From positions 62,001-126,000 of the forward strand of contig NZ_JAFMZP010000011.1 in assembly GCF_024436435.1 (NCBI RefSeq): a stretch of 64,000 bases of DNA, read 5' to 3'. The DNA is from Desertivirga xinjiangensis. GTDB taxonomy: Bacteria > Bacteroidota > Bacteroidia > Sphingobacteriales > Sphingobacteriaceae. The notes below the pieces were generated by a model. That model did no database searches, was not told the origin of the DNA, and saw nothing but the letters and a program-made list of their open reading frames with translations. The stretch's first letter is position 1. Each line of letters opens with the position of its first letter. Position numbers and translations under genes: made by a program. Positions 45,009 to 55,200 of this stretch are shown here, one piece after another.

Positions 45009-45082
45009 TCCTGAGTAGCTCAGCCGGTTAGAGCATCTGACTGTTAATCAGAGGGTCGCTGGTTCGAGCCCAGCCTCAGGAG
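45009..45082 (+). tRNA. tRNA-Asn (GTT), copy 3
   Basis: 74 bases, identical in all stems to copy 1, anticodon GTT at 45043-45045, discriminator G45082 followed by CCA. The 13 bases before it (AATTGGTCGACAG) are shared with the tRNA-like gene at 44741, so the two arose by tandem duplication. Confidence 0.97.
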
Positions 45083-45089
45083 CCAAAAT

Positions 45090-45129
45090 GGGCAAGCACG
45101 GTAGAACGGTCGCTTGCCCTTCTTTTTAT
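45090..45129 (+). terminator. terminator of tRNA-Asn copy 3
   Basis: GGGCAAGC (45090-45097) and GCTTGCCC (45112-45119) followed by TTCTTTTTAT. Confidence 0.85.
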
Positions 45130-45162
45130 ACCTACTCTTATCTTGAGAGCGCATATACTTAA

Positions 45163-45446
45163 CATCAAGCAATTAGCCAAAGTATTGTGCCGGCCAGGGG
45201 TGGTGCAAATTTCGGCAGTTCTGTTGAACTTAACGGAAACTGGCTAAGAATTGGGCAGCTTACCCTGAGAAACCTGACGCGGCGGGTAAGAGTTTATTGA
45301 TCGATGCCGGGGCGACTTATCTGATGGAGATGCACTAGTGCCGCAATGCAGGCTCAGTCTTCTTTGCAAACGTTGCACTGGCTGCAAACGATCGCAAGGT
45401 GTTAAAACGTTGCCCTGTTTTTAGCACTTCGACCGGCAATAGCTAA
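45163..45446 (+). pseudogene. decayed coding fragment, function unknown
   Basis: Two plus-strand frames read like protein. One (45163-45300) gives ANFGSSVELNGNWLRIGQL and then stops. The other (45234-45446) gives SLLIDAGATYLMEMH, a TAG at 45336, then AGSVFFANVALAANDRKVL up to a TAA that overlaps the alkB end. A frameshift plus an in-frame stop in one former gene explains this best. The strand-rich pattern suggests the C-terminal part of a beta-sandwich surface protein. No family can be named. Confidence 0.5.
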
Positions 45447-46048
45447 TCACCGATAATAGTTCTGAACGTTAAATTAACCCTTGGGGAGGTCACTTTTTTC
45501 GATTTTGGAAGCGAATGAAGCCAATGAGTCTGGGTTGTTCCTTTCATAAGCAGCAGACTACCATGTTCTAAAACTATTGACCGGTTCTCCTTACTAACCT
45601 TGTGTTTAAATGAGAACTTGCGTTCGGCGCCTAAGCTTAGAGATGCAATATTAGTATCTCGGCCTAAGGTTTTTTCATCATCGCTGTGCCATGACATTCC
45701 TTCCTCACCGTTATGGTATAAGTTTAACAGGCACGAGTTAAATGTCAAACCCGATACTTTTTCCACCCGAGCCTTAAGTTGCAGAAGCTCATCAGTCCAG
45801 CCTAAGGCCTGCTTCGTGGTGTTCGAATAAGTATAGCTATACTCTGCATTACCGTACCAGGCAACTTTCCGTTTAGTTACTATCCGTTTGCCAAATATAA
45901 CAGCCTCATCGTGTTTCCATTCAATGTCGCTGAGCAAGCGGTCTAAATAAGTCCGGGCCAGGGTAGGTTCAAATATCTTACCATAGTAAACAGCTTCACC
46001 GTCGTAAGGCAAAAAGTTTACGGCTTGTTCAATGCTAAATAGATCCAT
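45443..46048 (-). CDS. alkB: AlkB-family alpha-ketoglutarate-dependent DNA dealkylase
   Basis: 201 aa Fe(II) dioxygenase that oxidatively removes methyl groups from bases such as 1-methyladenine. Seen: NLYHNGEEGMSWHSDDEKTLG with the HxD metal pair, the distal His in THWLHSLPKSKKV, and the RVNLTFR arginines that bind alpha-ketoglutarate. It is 5 bases downstream of the Ada-like gene, so the two form an alkylation-repair operon. Confidence 0.94.
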   Translation of the reverse strand: MDLFSIEQAVNFLPYDGEAVYYGKIFEPTLARTYLDRLLSDIEWKHDEAVIFGKRIVTKRKVAWYGNAEYSYTYSNTTKQALGWTDELLQLKARVEKVSGLTFNSCLLNLYHNGEEGMSWHSDDEKTLGRDTNIASLSLGAERKFSFKHKVSKENRSIVLEHGSLLLMKGTTQTHWLHSLPKSKKVTSPRVNLTFRTIIGD

Positions 46049-46053
46049 CTCGC

Positions 46054-46917
46054 TTAATTATCGTTATGTAAATCACTATCAATTACCGAAGCTTCCCAAC
46101 CAATCATTAAAATTTTACGCTCACTACCCCAATGGTATTGTCCTGATTCTCCGTTAGATCTGATAACCCGGTGGCAGGGGATGAGGTAAGCTACCGGATT
46201 ACTTCCTACAGCAGTGCCGACCGCCCTGCAAGCCAGGGGACTATCGGTGAAGCCAGCAAGTTTTGAATACGTAGTCAGATCGCCTTGGGGCACCTTTAAC
46301 AGGGCTTCCCATACCTTAATCTGAAATGGAGTAGCTTTTAAGTGAAGTTTGATGTCGTTTAAGTTTGACCAATCCCGATCGAATAGCTTTAGCGCATCCT
46401 GTTGCATACTGTCTGGAGCCTCACGATAGCGGGCGTTGGGAAACCGCGCTTGCAATTTTAATAGGGCATCGTCTACACCCTTGTCTATAAATGCCGCATG
46501 GCATATTCCAATTCCAGTACTTGCAATCAGGATCGAGTTAAAAGGACTTTCAGCAACGCTGTAGTTTATCTGTAAGTTCTGGCCGCCATTTTTATATTCG
46601 CCCGGAGTCATGCCCTCCACTTTTATAAAGAGGTCATGCAGCCGGCTGGTACTTGACAGCCCAATTTCATAGGAAGTATCAAACAGCGTTGCTCGTTTAT
46701 CTTTCAAAATGGATTTAGCTCTGTCCGCACTGATGTATTGCAGAAATTGTTTAGGACTTACACCTGCCCATTCTTTAAACATGCGTTGAAAGTGAAAAGG
46801 ACTTAAGTGTACGTGTGCTGCGGCTTCTTCCAATGAAGGTTGCATTTTATAGTTTAACCTGAAAAACTCGATTGCCTTGGCTATCCTGATATAATCTATT
46901 TCTTTTTGCGAGTCCAT
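46054..46917 (-). CDS. Ada-like AraC regulator / O6-methylguanine-DNA methyltransferase
   Basis: 287 aa. An N-terminal AraC-type DNA-binding domain (about 8-105, with LEEAAAHVHLSPFHFQRMFKEWAG) is joined to an O6-alkylguanine methyltransferase domain (about 115-280) with the suicide cysteine in IPCHRVIRSNGESG near 250. It lacks the zinc-bound N-terminal domain of E. coli Ada that senses methylphosphotriesters, so any self-induction must work differently. Co-transcribed with alkB. Confidence 0.93.
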   Translation of the reverse strand: MDSQKEIDYIRIAKAIEFFRLNYKMQPSLEEAAAHVHLSPFHFQRMFKEWAGVSPKQFLQYISADRAKSILKDKRATLFDTSYEIGLSSTSRLHDLFIKVEGMTPGEYKNGGQNLQINYSVAESPFNSILIASTGIGICHAAFIDKGVDDALLKLQARFPNARYREAPDSMQQDALKLFDRDWSNLNDIKLHLKATPFQIKVWEALLKVPQGDLTTYSKLAGFTDSPLACRAVGTAVGSNPVAYLIPCHRVIRSNGESGQYHWGSERKILMIGWEASVIDSDLHNDN

Positions 46918-47135
46918 TTGCTAATGTATATACAAAGGTAGCGGAGCCAGCTTATTTAAAGAACCCGGTTCTTGCTGTTATTTATGACTGTCCTGTCAGG
47001 CGGTAGTTGGATGATTTTAATTTTTGCTTGTTTAGAATTATTTTAAATACTTTTGAGGCTAAGTTTTATAATAGCCAGCTTAAAGACAACATATCTTACA
47101 AGTTAGCTTAAATTTTAATTTCTGATATTGCCACT

Positions 47136-48314
47136 ATGAAAGCCTCAGCGATAAGAACCTGGTTCAATGTCCATAAATGGACAAGTTTGGTTTGCACGTT
47201 ATTCTTGCTAATGCTTTGCGTAACCGGGCTGCCTTTGATCTTCTACGAGGAAATTGATCACATGCTGGGGAAAGAAGTGGAGGCCACTGCCATTCAGGGC
47301 GAATCAAGATATTCGAAGGACCAAGTACTGGAAGCCGCAATGAGGCATATTCCCGGCAAGGAAGCAAAGTATTTATTCTGGGATCAAAAGGATCATCCGG
47401 GCCAGATGTTTGTCACTTTGGCTGATTCATCTGAAGCTCCTATTGAAGCCGATCATTATCTCACTATGGATGAGCGGACGGCTAAGGTCCTGGACGCACC
47501 AGCGAACGAAATGGACTTCATGCTGATCATGTACTATCTGCATGTGGAGATGCTTGCTGGTATTCCTGGGAAGCTTTTTCTCGGTTTTATGGGCTTCTTA
47601 TTTTTGATAGCCATTGTTTCGGGGGTAGCACTTTATGGCCCCATCATGAAGCGCTTTGATTTCGGGATGATCCGGACAGAAAAGTCGGCGCGTTTAAAAT
47701 GGCTCGACCTTCATAACGTGCTGGGTATCGTCACCCTGGCATGGGCTTTTGTTGTAGGAATTACAGGAGTAATTAATACACTGGCCGACCCCGCATTGGA
47801 CGCCTGGAGGGCCGGACAACTAGCTGAGATGGTCGCCTCATATAAAGAAAAACCGCCTCTGGAAGGTAAACTCAGCTCGCTCGATGCAGCTCTGGATAAA
47901 GCCCGGCAGGCAGCACCGGGTATGGATGTGTCTTTTGTGGCTTATCCGGGAACGCTTTATTCCAGCAAGCACCATTATGCGGTTTATATGATTGGGACAA
48001 CACCTTTGACTTCACGGATCATTAAACCTGCTTTGATAGATGCTAAGACCGGCGAATTTACCGATATGAGAGACTTGCCCTGGTACCTGAACACAATTTT
48101 CATCTCGCAGCCATTTCATTTCGGCGATTATGGTGGTCTCCCAATGAAGATCATCTGGGCCATATTTGATATTGCCACCATTATAGTGCTGATCTCAGGA
48201 CTATACCTCTGGTTCGCACGCCGCAAGGCGAAAGCAGAACAGCTGGCAAGACTTTTAAAAAACTCGGAATCACTCACCCTTTCAGCTGTTACTGAAAATG
48301 AAAACCAAATCTAG
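47136..48314 (+). CDS. PepSY-associated transmembrane protein
   Basis: 392 aa with four membrane helices: one at the N-terminus (VHKWTSLVCTLFLLMLCVTGLPLIF), two central (about 148-168 and 190-212) and one near the C-terminus (IIWAIFDIATIIVLISGLYLWF), with a large periplasmic loop. PepSY_TM proteins are often linked to iron or siderophore uptake and ferric reduction; no TonB receptor is adjacent here. It overlaps the following small gene by 17 bases. Confidence 0.88.
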   Translation: MKASAIRTWFNVHKWTSLVCTLFLLMLCVTGLPLIFYEEIDHMLGKEVEATAIQGESRYSKDQVLEAAMRHIPGKEAKYLFWDQKDHPGQMFVTLADSSEAPIEADHYLTMDERTAKVLDAPANEMDFMLIMYYLHVEMLAGIPGKLFLGFMGFLFLIAIVSGVALYGPIMKRFDFGMIRTEKSARLKWLDLHNVLGIVTLAWAFVVGITGVINTLADPALDAWRAGQLAEMVASYKEKPPLEGKLSSLDAALDKARQAAPGMDVSFVAYPGTLYSSKHHYAVYMIGTTPLTSRIIKPALIDAKTGEFTDMRDLPWYLNTIFISQPFHFGDYGGLPMKIIWAIFDIATIIVLISGLYLWFARRKAKAEQLARLLKNSESLTLSAVTENENQI

Positions 48315-48480
48315 CCATTTTCTTAAACTATGGGGCATGCCGGTATTTTTGGCCGTGATAACCATTGCTGGCCTTTTGCTGGCAATCATGGGAACCGGAG
48401 TATGGCATTATTTGTCCTGGATAGCATTGTTTGTTCCTGTGTTTGTCATGACCAGACATTCGATTAAGTTTTTTAGATAG
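48298..48480 (+). CDS. small two-helix membrane protein
   Basis: 60 aa, starting inside the end of the PepSY gene. Two hydrophobic helices (about 12-32 and 37-53) with a basic end (TRHSIKFFR). Small membrane proteins often follow PepSY_TM genes. Function unknown; translational coupling by the 17-base overlap supports that it is real. Confidence 0.65.
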   Translation: MKTKSSHFLKLWGMPVFLAVITIAGLLLAIMGTGVWHYLSWIALFVPVFVMTRHSIKFFR

Positions 48481-48499
48481 TTCAACTAACCGTAGCTCC

Positions 48500-49246
48500 A
48501 TGAAAACATTCTTTCTGCCAGCACTGCTTCTGTGTTGCTTGCAACAAACCAATGCACAGAGTACCCTGGGGCTAACTGGTAGACGCGACACTTCTTTTAC
48601 CTCGTCCTCGGCGTATCTAAAAACTCTTAAGCAGTACCCAAGTATAAGTTTGGTGAAAGAACAAGCCTCAAAATCTATAAAGGAAATTCGCAATCAGGTT
48701 TATTGCACAATTGCCGGCCGCGAACTACAGATTGATGCTTTTCTGCCTGTTCAGAAAAGAAAGTCAAAAACCCCGGCAATACTGATCGTTCATGGGGGAG
48801 GATGGCGCTCTGGTGACCGCCGACAGCATATTCCCCTGGCGCAACGATTGGCTGCAGCTGGGTATGCAAGCTACACGGTTGAGTATCGTTTATCCACCGA
48901 GGCTCTTTATCCTGCAGCGGTTCATGACCTTAAGTCTGCACTGAAGTGGATACGGGCCAATGCGCAAAAATTTAATGTTGATACTGCTAAAATCGCGGTG
49001 CTTGGTTTCTCGGCAGGAGGAGAGCTTGCTGCATTTCTTGGCGTGACAGCTTGTATGTCCAGGTTTGAAGGTAAGGATTGTAAACTCCCTTATTCATGCA
49101 GTGTTCAGGCCGTCATTGACATCGACGGAACTCTTTCTTTTGTCCACCCCGAATCGGGCGAGGGAGATGACAGCAAATCAACTTCAGCCGCAACTTACTG
49201 GTTCGGTTACCCAAAGAAGGATGTGCAGCATATAGTTGAACATTAG
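48500..49246 (+). pseudogene. alpha/beta hydrolase (BD-FAE-like), 3'-truncated
   Basis: 248 aa visible, 50-70 residues shorter than expected. Signal peptide MKTFFLPALLLCCLQQTNA, oxyanion motif VHGGGWRSGD near residue 94 and nucleophile GFSAGGE near 175 are present. The frame leaves family-like sequence after TSAATYWFGYPKKD and ends at once; the catalytic Asp and His normally found further on are absent. The lost part abuts a truncated acetyltransferase on the other strand. Probably inactive. Confidence 0.75.
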
Positions 49247-49559
49247 GCGCCAGAAATACATTTTTACCCAAAGTAACCTTTGCACAATCAAGTATCGTAC
49301 AATTGAAGTTTATAAAAAGATTTTCACCAGCATAGATATTGCTTCCGTAGTCGCAATAGAAAGGTGTTTGAATATCTATTTGTTCACCTGTTTCAGCAAA
49401 CAGTTGTTTAAGGATCAGTTTTCGTTCAAGCGTATTTTCAGCTAAAGTCTGATTGTATTTCGCAAACAGGCTGCGCGCTTTTAAGCGCATTTGTACTAGT
49501 TCAGGGTCGTTTGCATTATATAATTCCCCTGCAAGCATCTTTTCTAGTTCTGACTTCAT
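49216..49559 (-). pseudogene. sugar O-acetyltransferase (maltose acetyltransferase type), 3'-truncated
   Basis: About 115 residues of a left-handed beta-helix acetyltransferase remain: MKSELEKMLAGELYNANDPEL, GSNIYAGENLFINFNCTILD, and NVQLYAAHP with the catalytic His. The last beta-helix coils (about 65-70 residues of a usual 185) are gone; beyond 49216 the frame only reads the antisense of the hydrolase. It lies 10 bases downstream of the MTHFR-like gene on the same strand. Presumed non-functional. Confidence 0.78.
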
Positions 49560-49569
49560 AGAATTTTTT

Positions 49570-50514
49570 TCAAGCTTCCGTTAAGGTGTTTCTTATCCCT
49601 TTAGTTTCTAAAATCTCTGTTACAGCTCTCAATAAGGCTTCCGATGCTTCGATCTCTTCCTTGCGGATAGAGACACTTTCGATGTTCAAGCCAAAAGGAA
49701 TGTTTTTCTCCTGGCAAAAATCGATGATCTCTCTGGCAATCTTGATGCACAGGTCTACAGATTTTTTAAGGATATCCTGGGAGTTTGCTAGTTCATTTGT
49801 CAGCCAGTCAGGTACATGTATTCCAAGCCAATCCAGAAACTTCAAGGTTTTAAGTGAACCACAAGGAGTAATGGTAAATATTAATGTTGGGACCGGTGTA
49901 TTATGTTTTTGGCTATGAAAGTATACATCAGAGATTAGATTTTTGACGTATTCAATGTTGTAAACACATTGAGTAATGAAAAACCTGCAGCCGCTTTCCA
50001 TTTTATGTACTAATTTGAGATGTTCATTCTTTTTAAGACAATGCCTTTCCGGAATGGCTACTGCTCCCAGGTAGTTATTTAAATTTGCCTGCCGCCAGAT
50101 TTCGTATGCCCTGTATAATGGTAATTGGATGGGATGCTCTTTAGAAGGGACACCAACAAAAACGGTGGAGTTTTCGCCCGGATTATTTTTCAAGAGCAAT
50201 AACAGTTGCTGTTCTGAAAGTTTTCCTACGGAGCAATAAACAATTTTTTCAACAGTTAAGCTCTTTAAATTAACATTGGAATAAGTGAAGGCGTCGATAG
50301 TTTGGTAAAAAGGGAATGGGCGCTCATTAGGATTTCGAGAACTTTCATCCTGCAGGTCATACACCACAAGGCCATCTATATTAAGTTTTTCGATCCGGCT
50401 AATTGTTTTCTGCGTTATTGTATCGATTTTTTCCTCTGAATTCTGCGATTTTGGAGGGGTGATACCATAAAGCAAAATTCCTGACTCCCGGTTTTCGATC
50501 TTATTTCTGAACAT
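49570..50514 (-). CDS. methylenetetrahydrofolate reductase-like protein
   Basis: 314 aa TIM-barrel protein of the MTHFR superfamily. Family-like parts: LNIDGLVVYDLQDES, GCRFFITQCVYN (flavin-side segment), PTLIFTITPCGS and GLNIESVS. The N-terminal motif reads YGITPPK, where MTHFR enzymes have a Glu three residues before PP (for example FEFFPP or YEITPP); here it is Gly. Catalysis may therefore differ or be lost. Upstream of a truncated acetyltransferase gene. Confidence 0.75.
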   Translation of the reverse strand: MFRNKIENRESGILLYGITPPKSQNSEEKIDTITQKTISRIEKLNIDGLVVYDLQDESSRNPNERPFPFYQTIDAFTYSNVNLKSLTVEKIVYCSVGKLSEQQLLLLLKNNPGENSTVFVGVPSKEHPIQLPLYRAYEIWRQANLNNYLGAVAIPERHCLKKNEHLKLVHKMESGCRFFITQCVYNIEYVKNLISDVYFHSQKHNTPVPTLIFTITPCGSLKTLKFLDWLGIHVPDWLTNELANSQDILKKSVDLCIKIAREIIDFCQEKNIPFGLNIESVSIRKEEIEASEALLRAVTEILETKGIRNTLTEA

Positions 50515-50714
50515 AGCGCTGCAATTTACTACAGTTCATAAGAATTTCAACGTGATAAATTAAAAAGTGTAAATAGATTATTGTAACAAAATTTCAAATT
50601 AGCTGTTATTGCTTTTAATCGAGAGCAGCGGGTATCAGGCTTAATTTATGAAAATCTGATATTAAATGTTTAAACATCTTTGAATATTTTTATATTTGGA
50701 CAACCAGTTGGCCT

Positions 50715-51110
50715 ATGGCAAGAGTTATTTTAATAGACGACGATCCCACGCACCATCACTTAGCTAAAGCGCTCATGCAGCACTACGAGTTTTTTGATGA
50801 CTATAAGTGTTATACAGATCCCAGAACCGCACTGATTGATCTGATGGATGCCTATTACTCCTCAGAAGCTCTGCCTGATCTTATACTACTTGATCTGAAT
50901 ATGCCGGGAGTAAATGGCTGGGAATTTCTTGATATGTTTGACAATCTGAGAGCCATGGTTTCTAAGGATATCCCGGTTTTTATTGTCACCTCTTCTATTG
51001 ACCCTAATGATATGCAACGTTCCAAAGAATATACTGCTGTTAAAGGCTTTTATTCTAAGCCAATTTCGCCTGCTATTTTCAAGGAAGTAGTGGAAAAAAG
51101 GTCTGCATAA
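50715..51110 (+). CDS. single-domain response regulator
   Basis: 131 aa CheY-like receiver without an output domain. Seen: acidic pocket IDDDPTHH near residues 7-14, phosphoacceptor Asp in LILLDLNMPG near 58, the VTSS threonine/serine switch near 91 and the KP lysine in FYSKPIS near 115. No histidine kinase lies nearby, so the partner is elsewhere. A TATATTTG box at 50691-50698 is a possible -7 element. Confidence 0.93.
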   Translation: MARVILIDDDPTHHHLAKALMQHYEFFDDYKCYTDPRTALIDLMDAYYSSEALPDLILLDLNMPGVNGWEFLDMFDNLRAMVSKDIPVFIVTSSIDPNDMQRSKEYTAVKGFYSKPISPAIFKEVVEKRSA

Positions 51111-51230
51111 GCTATCGTATTGCAGCTTCAGCTAAAATCTATTAAACGAAACACCCCGGCAGAAACATAGCTGGTTTCATTAAAAGCATTATAATTGCTA
51201 CCTTAGCCGTCTTTTGTTATCAATTTGCGA

Positions 51231-52184
51231 ATGAACACATCCTTTGATTTTGAGAAGCCAATTGCTGATTTACAGCAACAGATAGAAAAAGTTAAGCAAG
51301 TAGCTGAAAAAACAAAAGTGGACATGTCTGCTACACTTGCGGAACTTGAAGAAAAGCTCGATGCTTCAAAAAAGCATATTTATACTAACCTTACCGGTTG
51401 GCAGCAAGTACAGATATCCAGGCATCCCGAACGGCCTTATACGCTACAGTACATAGATATGATCTGTGAAGATTTTATTGAACTTCATGGTGACCGTACT
51501 GTGAAAGATGATAAAGCTATTGTTGGTGGTTTTGCGTCAATTAACGGTGAGACAGTTATGGTGATTGGTCATCAGAAGGGCACAAATACCAAAATGCGCC
51601 AATACCGTAATTTCGGAATGGCTAATCCTGAAGGTTACCGGAAGGCTTTACGCCTGATGCGACTGGCCGAAAAATTTAATAAACCGGTAATTACCTTTAT
51701 TGATACGCCTGGCGCTTTTCCCGGTTTAGAGGCAGAAGAACGCGGACAGGGCGAAGCTATTGCAAGAAACTTGCTTGAAATGTCGGTACTTAAAGTTCCT
51801 ATCTTATGTTTCGTAGTAGGAGAGGGGGCTTCGGGCGGAGCATTAGGAATTGGCATTGGAGACAGGGTATATATGCTTGAACATACCTGGTATTCGGTGA
51901 TATCTCCGGAGTCTTGTTCTTCAATTTTATGGCGTAGCTGGGATTACAAGGAAAAAGCAGCGGAAGTACTTAAGCTTACGTCTGAAGATATGTACAAGAA
52001 TGGCCTGGTCGACGGTATCATCCCCGAACCTTTGGGCGGAGCTCATTTAGATCCGCAGCAGATGGCCGATACTATAAAGTCTAAAATACTTGAGGACCTT
52101 GCTGTATTAAACACCAAAGATGCTGAACTTAGAATCACTGAACGGATAGATAAATTTTGTGCGATGGGCGTTGTAGTGGAATAA
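51231..52184 (+). CDS. accA: acetyl-CoA carboxylase carboxyltransferase subunit alpha
   Basis: 317 aa; together with AccD transfers the carboxyl group from carboxybiotin to acetyl-CoA, the first step of fatty acid synthesis. Seen: [53 protein letters not shown]-type core, [21 protein letters not shown] and [15 protein letters not shown] oxyanion glycine motifs. The ATG at 51231 is used; a TTG two codons earlier is not needed. Convergent with the DUF2723 gene. Confidence 0.97.
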   Translation: MNTSFDFEKPIADLQQQIEKVKQVAEKTKVDMSATLAELEEKLDASKKHIYTNLTGWQQVQISRHPERPYTLQYIDMICEDFIELHGDRTVKDDKAIVGGFASINGETVMVIGHQKGTNTKMRQYRNFGMANPEGYRKALRLMRLAEKFNKPVITFIDTPGAFPGLEAEERGQGEAIARNLLEMSVLKVPILCFVVGEGASGGALGIGIGDRVYMLEHTWYSVISPESCSSILWRSWDYKEKAAEVLKLTSEDMYKNGLVDGIIPEPLGGAHLDPQQMADTIKSKILEDLAVLNTKDAELRITERIDKFCAMGVVVE

Positions 52185-52190
52185 CCTAAG

Positions 52191-52243
52191 TAGAGTATAA
52201 AAAAACCCGGAAGCTTAACGCTTTCGGGTTTTTTTATACTCTA
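52191..52243. terminator. bidirectional terminator between accA and the DUF2723 gene
   Basis: 24-base arms (52191-52214 and 52220-52243) match with a single G-T pair and a 5-base loop; A/T runs on both sides allow termination in both directions. Confidence 0.93.
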
Positions 52244-52251
52244 TTTGGAGA

Positions 52252-55200
52252 CTAGAATCCTGAGGACATAAAGCGAGACTCTAATGCAGTGAATTTACTC
52301 TTAAGCTTATTATTAAGTGCCGTTTGTTTATTAGCTTCTGTTGTCTTTAGCATTTCATTCAACACAGAGATTCCCAGCTGAACATCGTTGGATGCCAGGT
52401 TTGGTTTGTTTGATGAAATATCACCCAGGTAATTAAGTTCAGCCTCTATAAAGTTCGCAGTGTTTTCGATAAGCTTGTTTGCTTCTGCAGTTTCATTTAC
52501 TTTATACAAGAGGTCTGCCGTATAGTATTTGTGAAGAACGTAGTAGAATAAGTAGTTCTTCTCAGGGATCACTTCAAGAGCTTTTTTCAAAGTTTTACGT
52601 GCCTCTTCAGTTTTGCCTTCCTTTAAGAGTTTTTCAGCCAACGAGTTGAAGGTCTTAATCACCGTAGCTATCATACGGGTCGATTCAGGATCCAAGTAAG
52701 AAGCCTGCTTCATATTACCCCACTTGAATTTATTAACCACGTTATTATACATTGCTGTACTATTGATCAGGTCAGGTGCTTGTTGGGTGGAATCTACCTG
52801 AGCGGGTTTCAAAGGAACCAGGCGATAAGCAAAACCTTCATTATATAGGTACTTCTGCAGGCCGATGTAGTTTTCCGATGGAACAGTAACTGCAAAGTAA
52901 ATTGGTCGTTTCCAGTTGTTATGAGCAAGGATGTCGAACATGGCAAGTTCAGCCTTGGTAACGTAGTTCTGGTTATATGACCACTCCATTACCGGAGCGA
53001 TACTGTCTTTCATTGCAGGACTTACTGTCTTAGTAGCAAGAACATCGGCCGGATTAATTGTAAGTTTAAGGTTTTTAGTCGGCAGAATATTTTCCCTGCT
53101 TCCATCCTGAAGCGTTACCTTATCACTTTCGTCGTCTGATGTAATTACGTCAAAAACGTTTTTTAGCTCTACAGGACCCTCAATTTTATAATCATAATAA
53201 TAAATCACATCTCGCACACCCTGAACAAATTTATCGTCGCTCATCGTGATAGGAAGCGCCTCAGCTTCATTCACTTTCTTTTTCATCTGGCGCACATACC
53301 AGTCGGTGCCTAAAAGACTAAGGTTGACTATACGTATGTCGGGACGTACACCTTCCACTTCCTGCACGTACCATAAAGGATAGGTGTCATTGTCTCCGTA
53401 TGTGAATAATATAGCATTTGGTTCGCATGATTCCAGGTAGTCAACAGCGAAGTCGCGCGTAGTGTATTTTTCCGAACGGTTATGATCGTTCCAATTTTCT
53501 TTGGCCATTAACACCGGTGCTGCCAGCAAACAAATTACAGTAGCCAATACTCCGGCGTTGGTTGCCGATACTTTTGCTCTCAGCCATTCTGCAATAGCAG
53601 CAACACCTAAACCTATCCAAATAGCAAAAGCATAGAATGAACCGGCGTAGGCATAGTCACGCTCGCGCGGTTGCAAGGGGTTTTGGTTAAGATAAAGTAC
53701 AATAGCGATCCCTGTGAAAAAAAAGAGCAATCCTACTACACCAGCGTCCTTCTGATTCCTTTTGAAATGCCAGAACGCACCAATAAGACCTATGATTAAA
53801 GGAAGAAAATATAAACGGTTATAGGCGTTGTTCTCCTTAATGCTAGGGGGAAGATGTTCCTGTGAACCTAATCGTATTGCATCCAGAGGTTTAATGCCGC
53901 TTATCCAGTTGCCCGAAGTGAAGTTTCCATGGCCCTGATCATCGTTTTGCCTTCCGGCGAAGTTCCAGAGAAAATACCTCGCATACATAAAACCTGACTG
54001 GTATGAGAACAGAAATCCAAGATTATCCCCAAATGTCGGAGATTGGCCTTCCGGGATTTTCATCCAATCGCGGTAAAAGCCTACATGCTGCTGGCTTCTG
54101 CTGTACATTCTTGGAAGCAAAGTGTTCCTGTCATAGATGGTTTCGTACTTCTTGCCGGCAATCTCATATTTATCTTTTCCTTTGCGGTAAATGTTCCCGC
54201 CTTCCTTGTTCTCTATAGGTTGTGAATCAAAATATTCGCCATATAACAGAGGCCGGTCGCCATATTGCTCGCGGTTTAGGTAGCTTAATAAGGCGAATAC
54301 ATTTTCAGGATCACTGTTATTTAAAGTAGGATCTGCTTTAGCTCGAATTACGATCATGGCAAATGAACTGTAGCCAACAAGGATAAAAGTGGTACAAAGT
54401 AAAGCCAGGTTCAATACTGGTTTTGCATGTTTAATAGAATGAAGTATACCGTATGTCAAGCCTCCGATGACGAGTAGCGAAAATACCACGACGCCGGTTC
54501 CAAAACCTAAACCAATAGTGTTAACAAAGAAAAGGTCAAAGTACGCGGCAAACTTTACGATGTATTGAATAATTCCGTATTGAATAACCCCCAGTATAAT
54601 AATACCCACGATCAATGCAGTAATTGTTCCGGCACTGGTAACCTTTTTCGAACGGCGGAAATAATAAATAAGGGCGATTGCAGGAATCACCAGAAGGTTC
54701 AGAAGGTGGACCCCTATTGACAATCCCATAACATAAGCGATGAAAATGATCCATTTGTCGGCACCTTCTTCATCAGCATGATGATCCCATTTCAATATTG
54801 CCCAGAATACAATGGCAGTACATAATGACGACAAGGCATAAACTTCTGCCTCGACAGCCGAAAACCAGAAAGTATCTGAAAACGTATAGGCCAACGCGCC
54901 AACAATACCCGCACCCATAATAGTAATCAGCTTGCCTGTCGATATTTCTTCGCCTGTTTTTATCAATACCTTTCGGGCGAGTGCTGTAACTGTCCAGAAC
55001 AGGAACAAAATGGTAGCAGCACTGGCTAGGGCAGAGCTCATATTCATCCAAAATGCTACGCGGCTTGCATCAGAGCCTGCAAGTAATGAAAATATCTTTC
55101 CGATCATCAAAAAGAGGGGAGCTCCCGGTTGATGAACAATTTGTAATTTATAGGCAGATGCAATAAATTCTCCGCAATCCCAGAAGCTGGCAGTAGGCTC

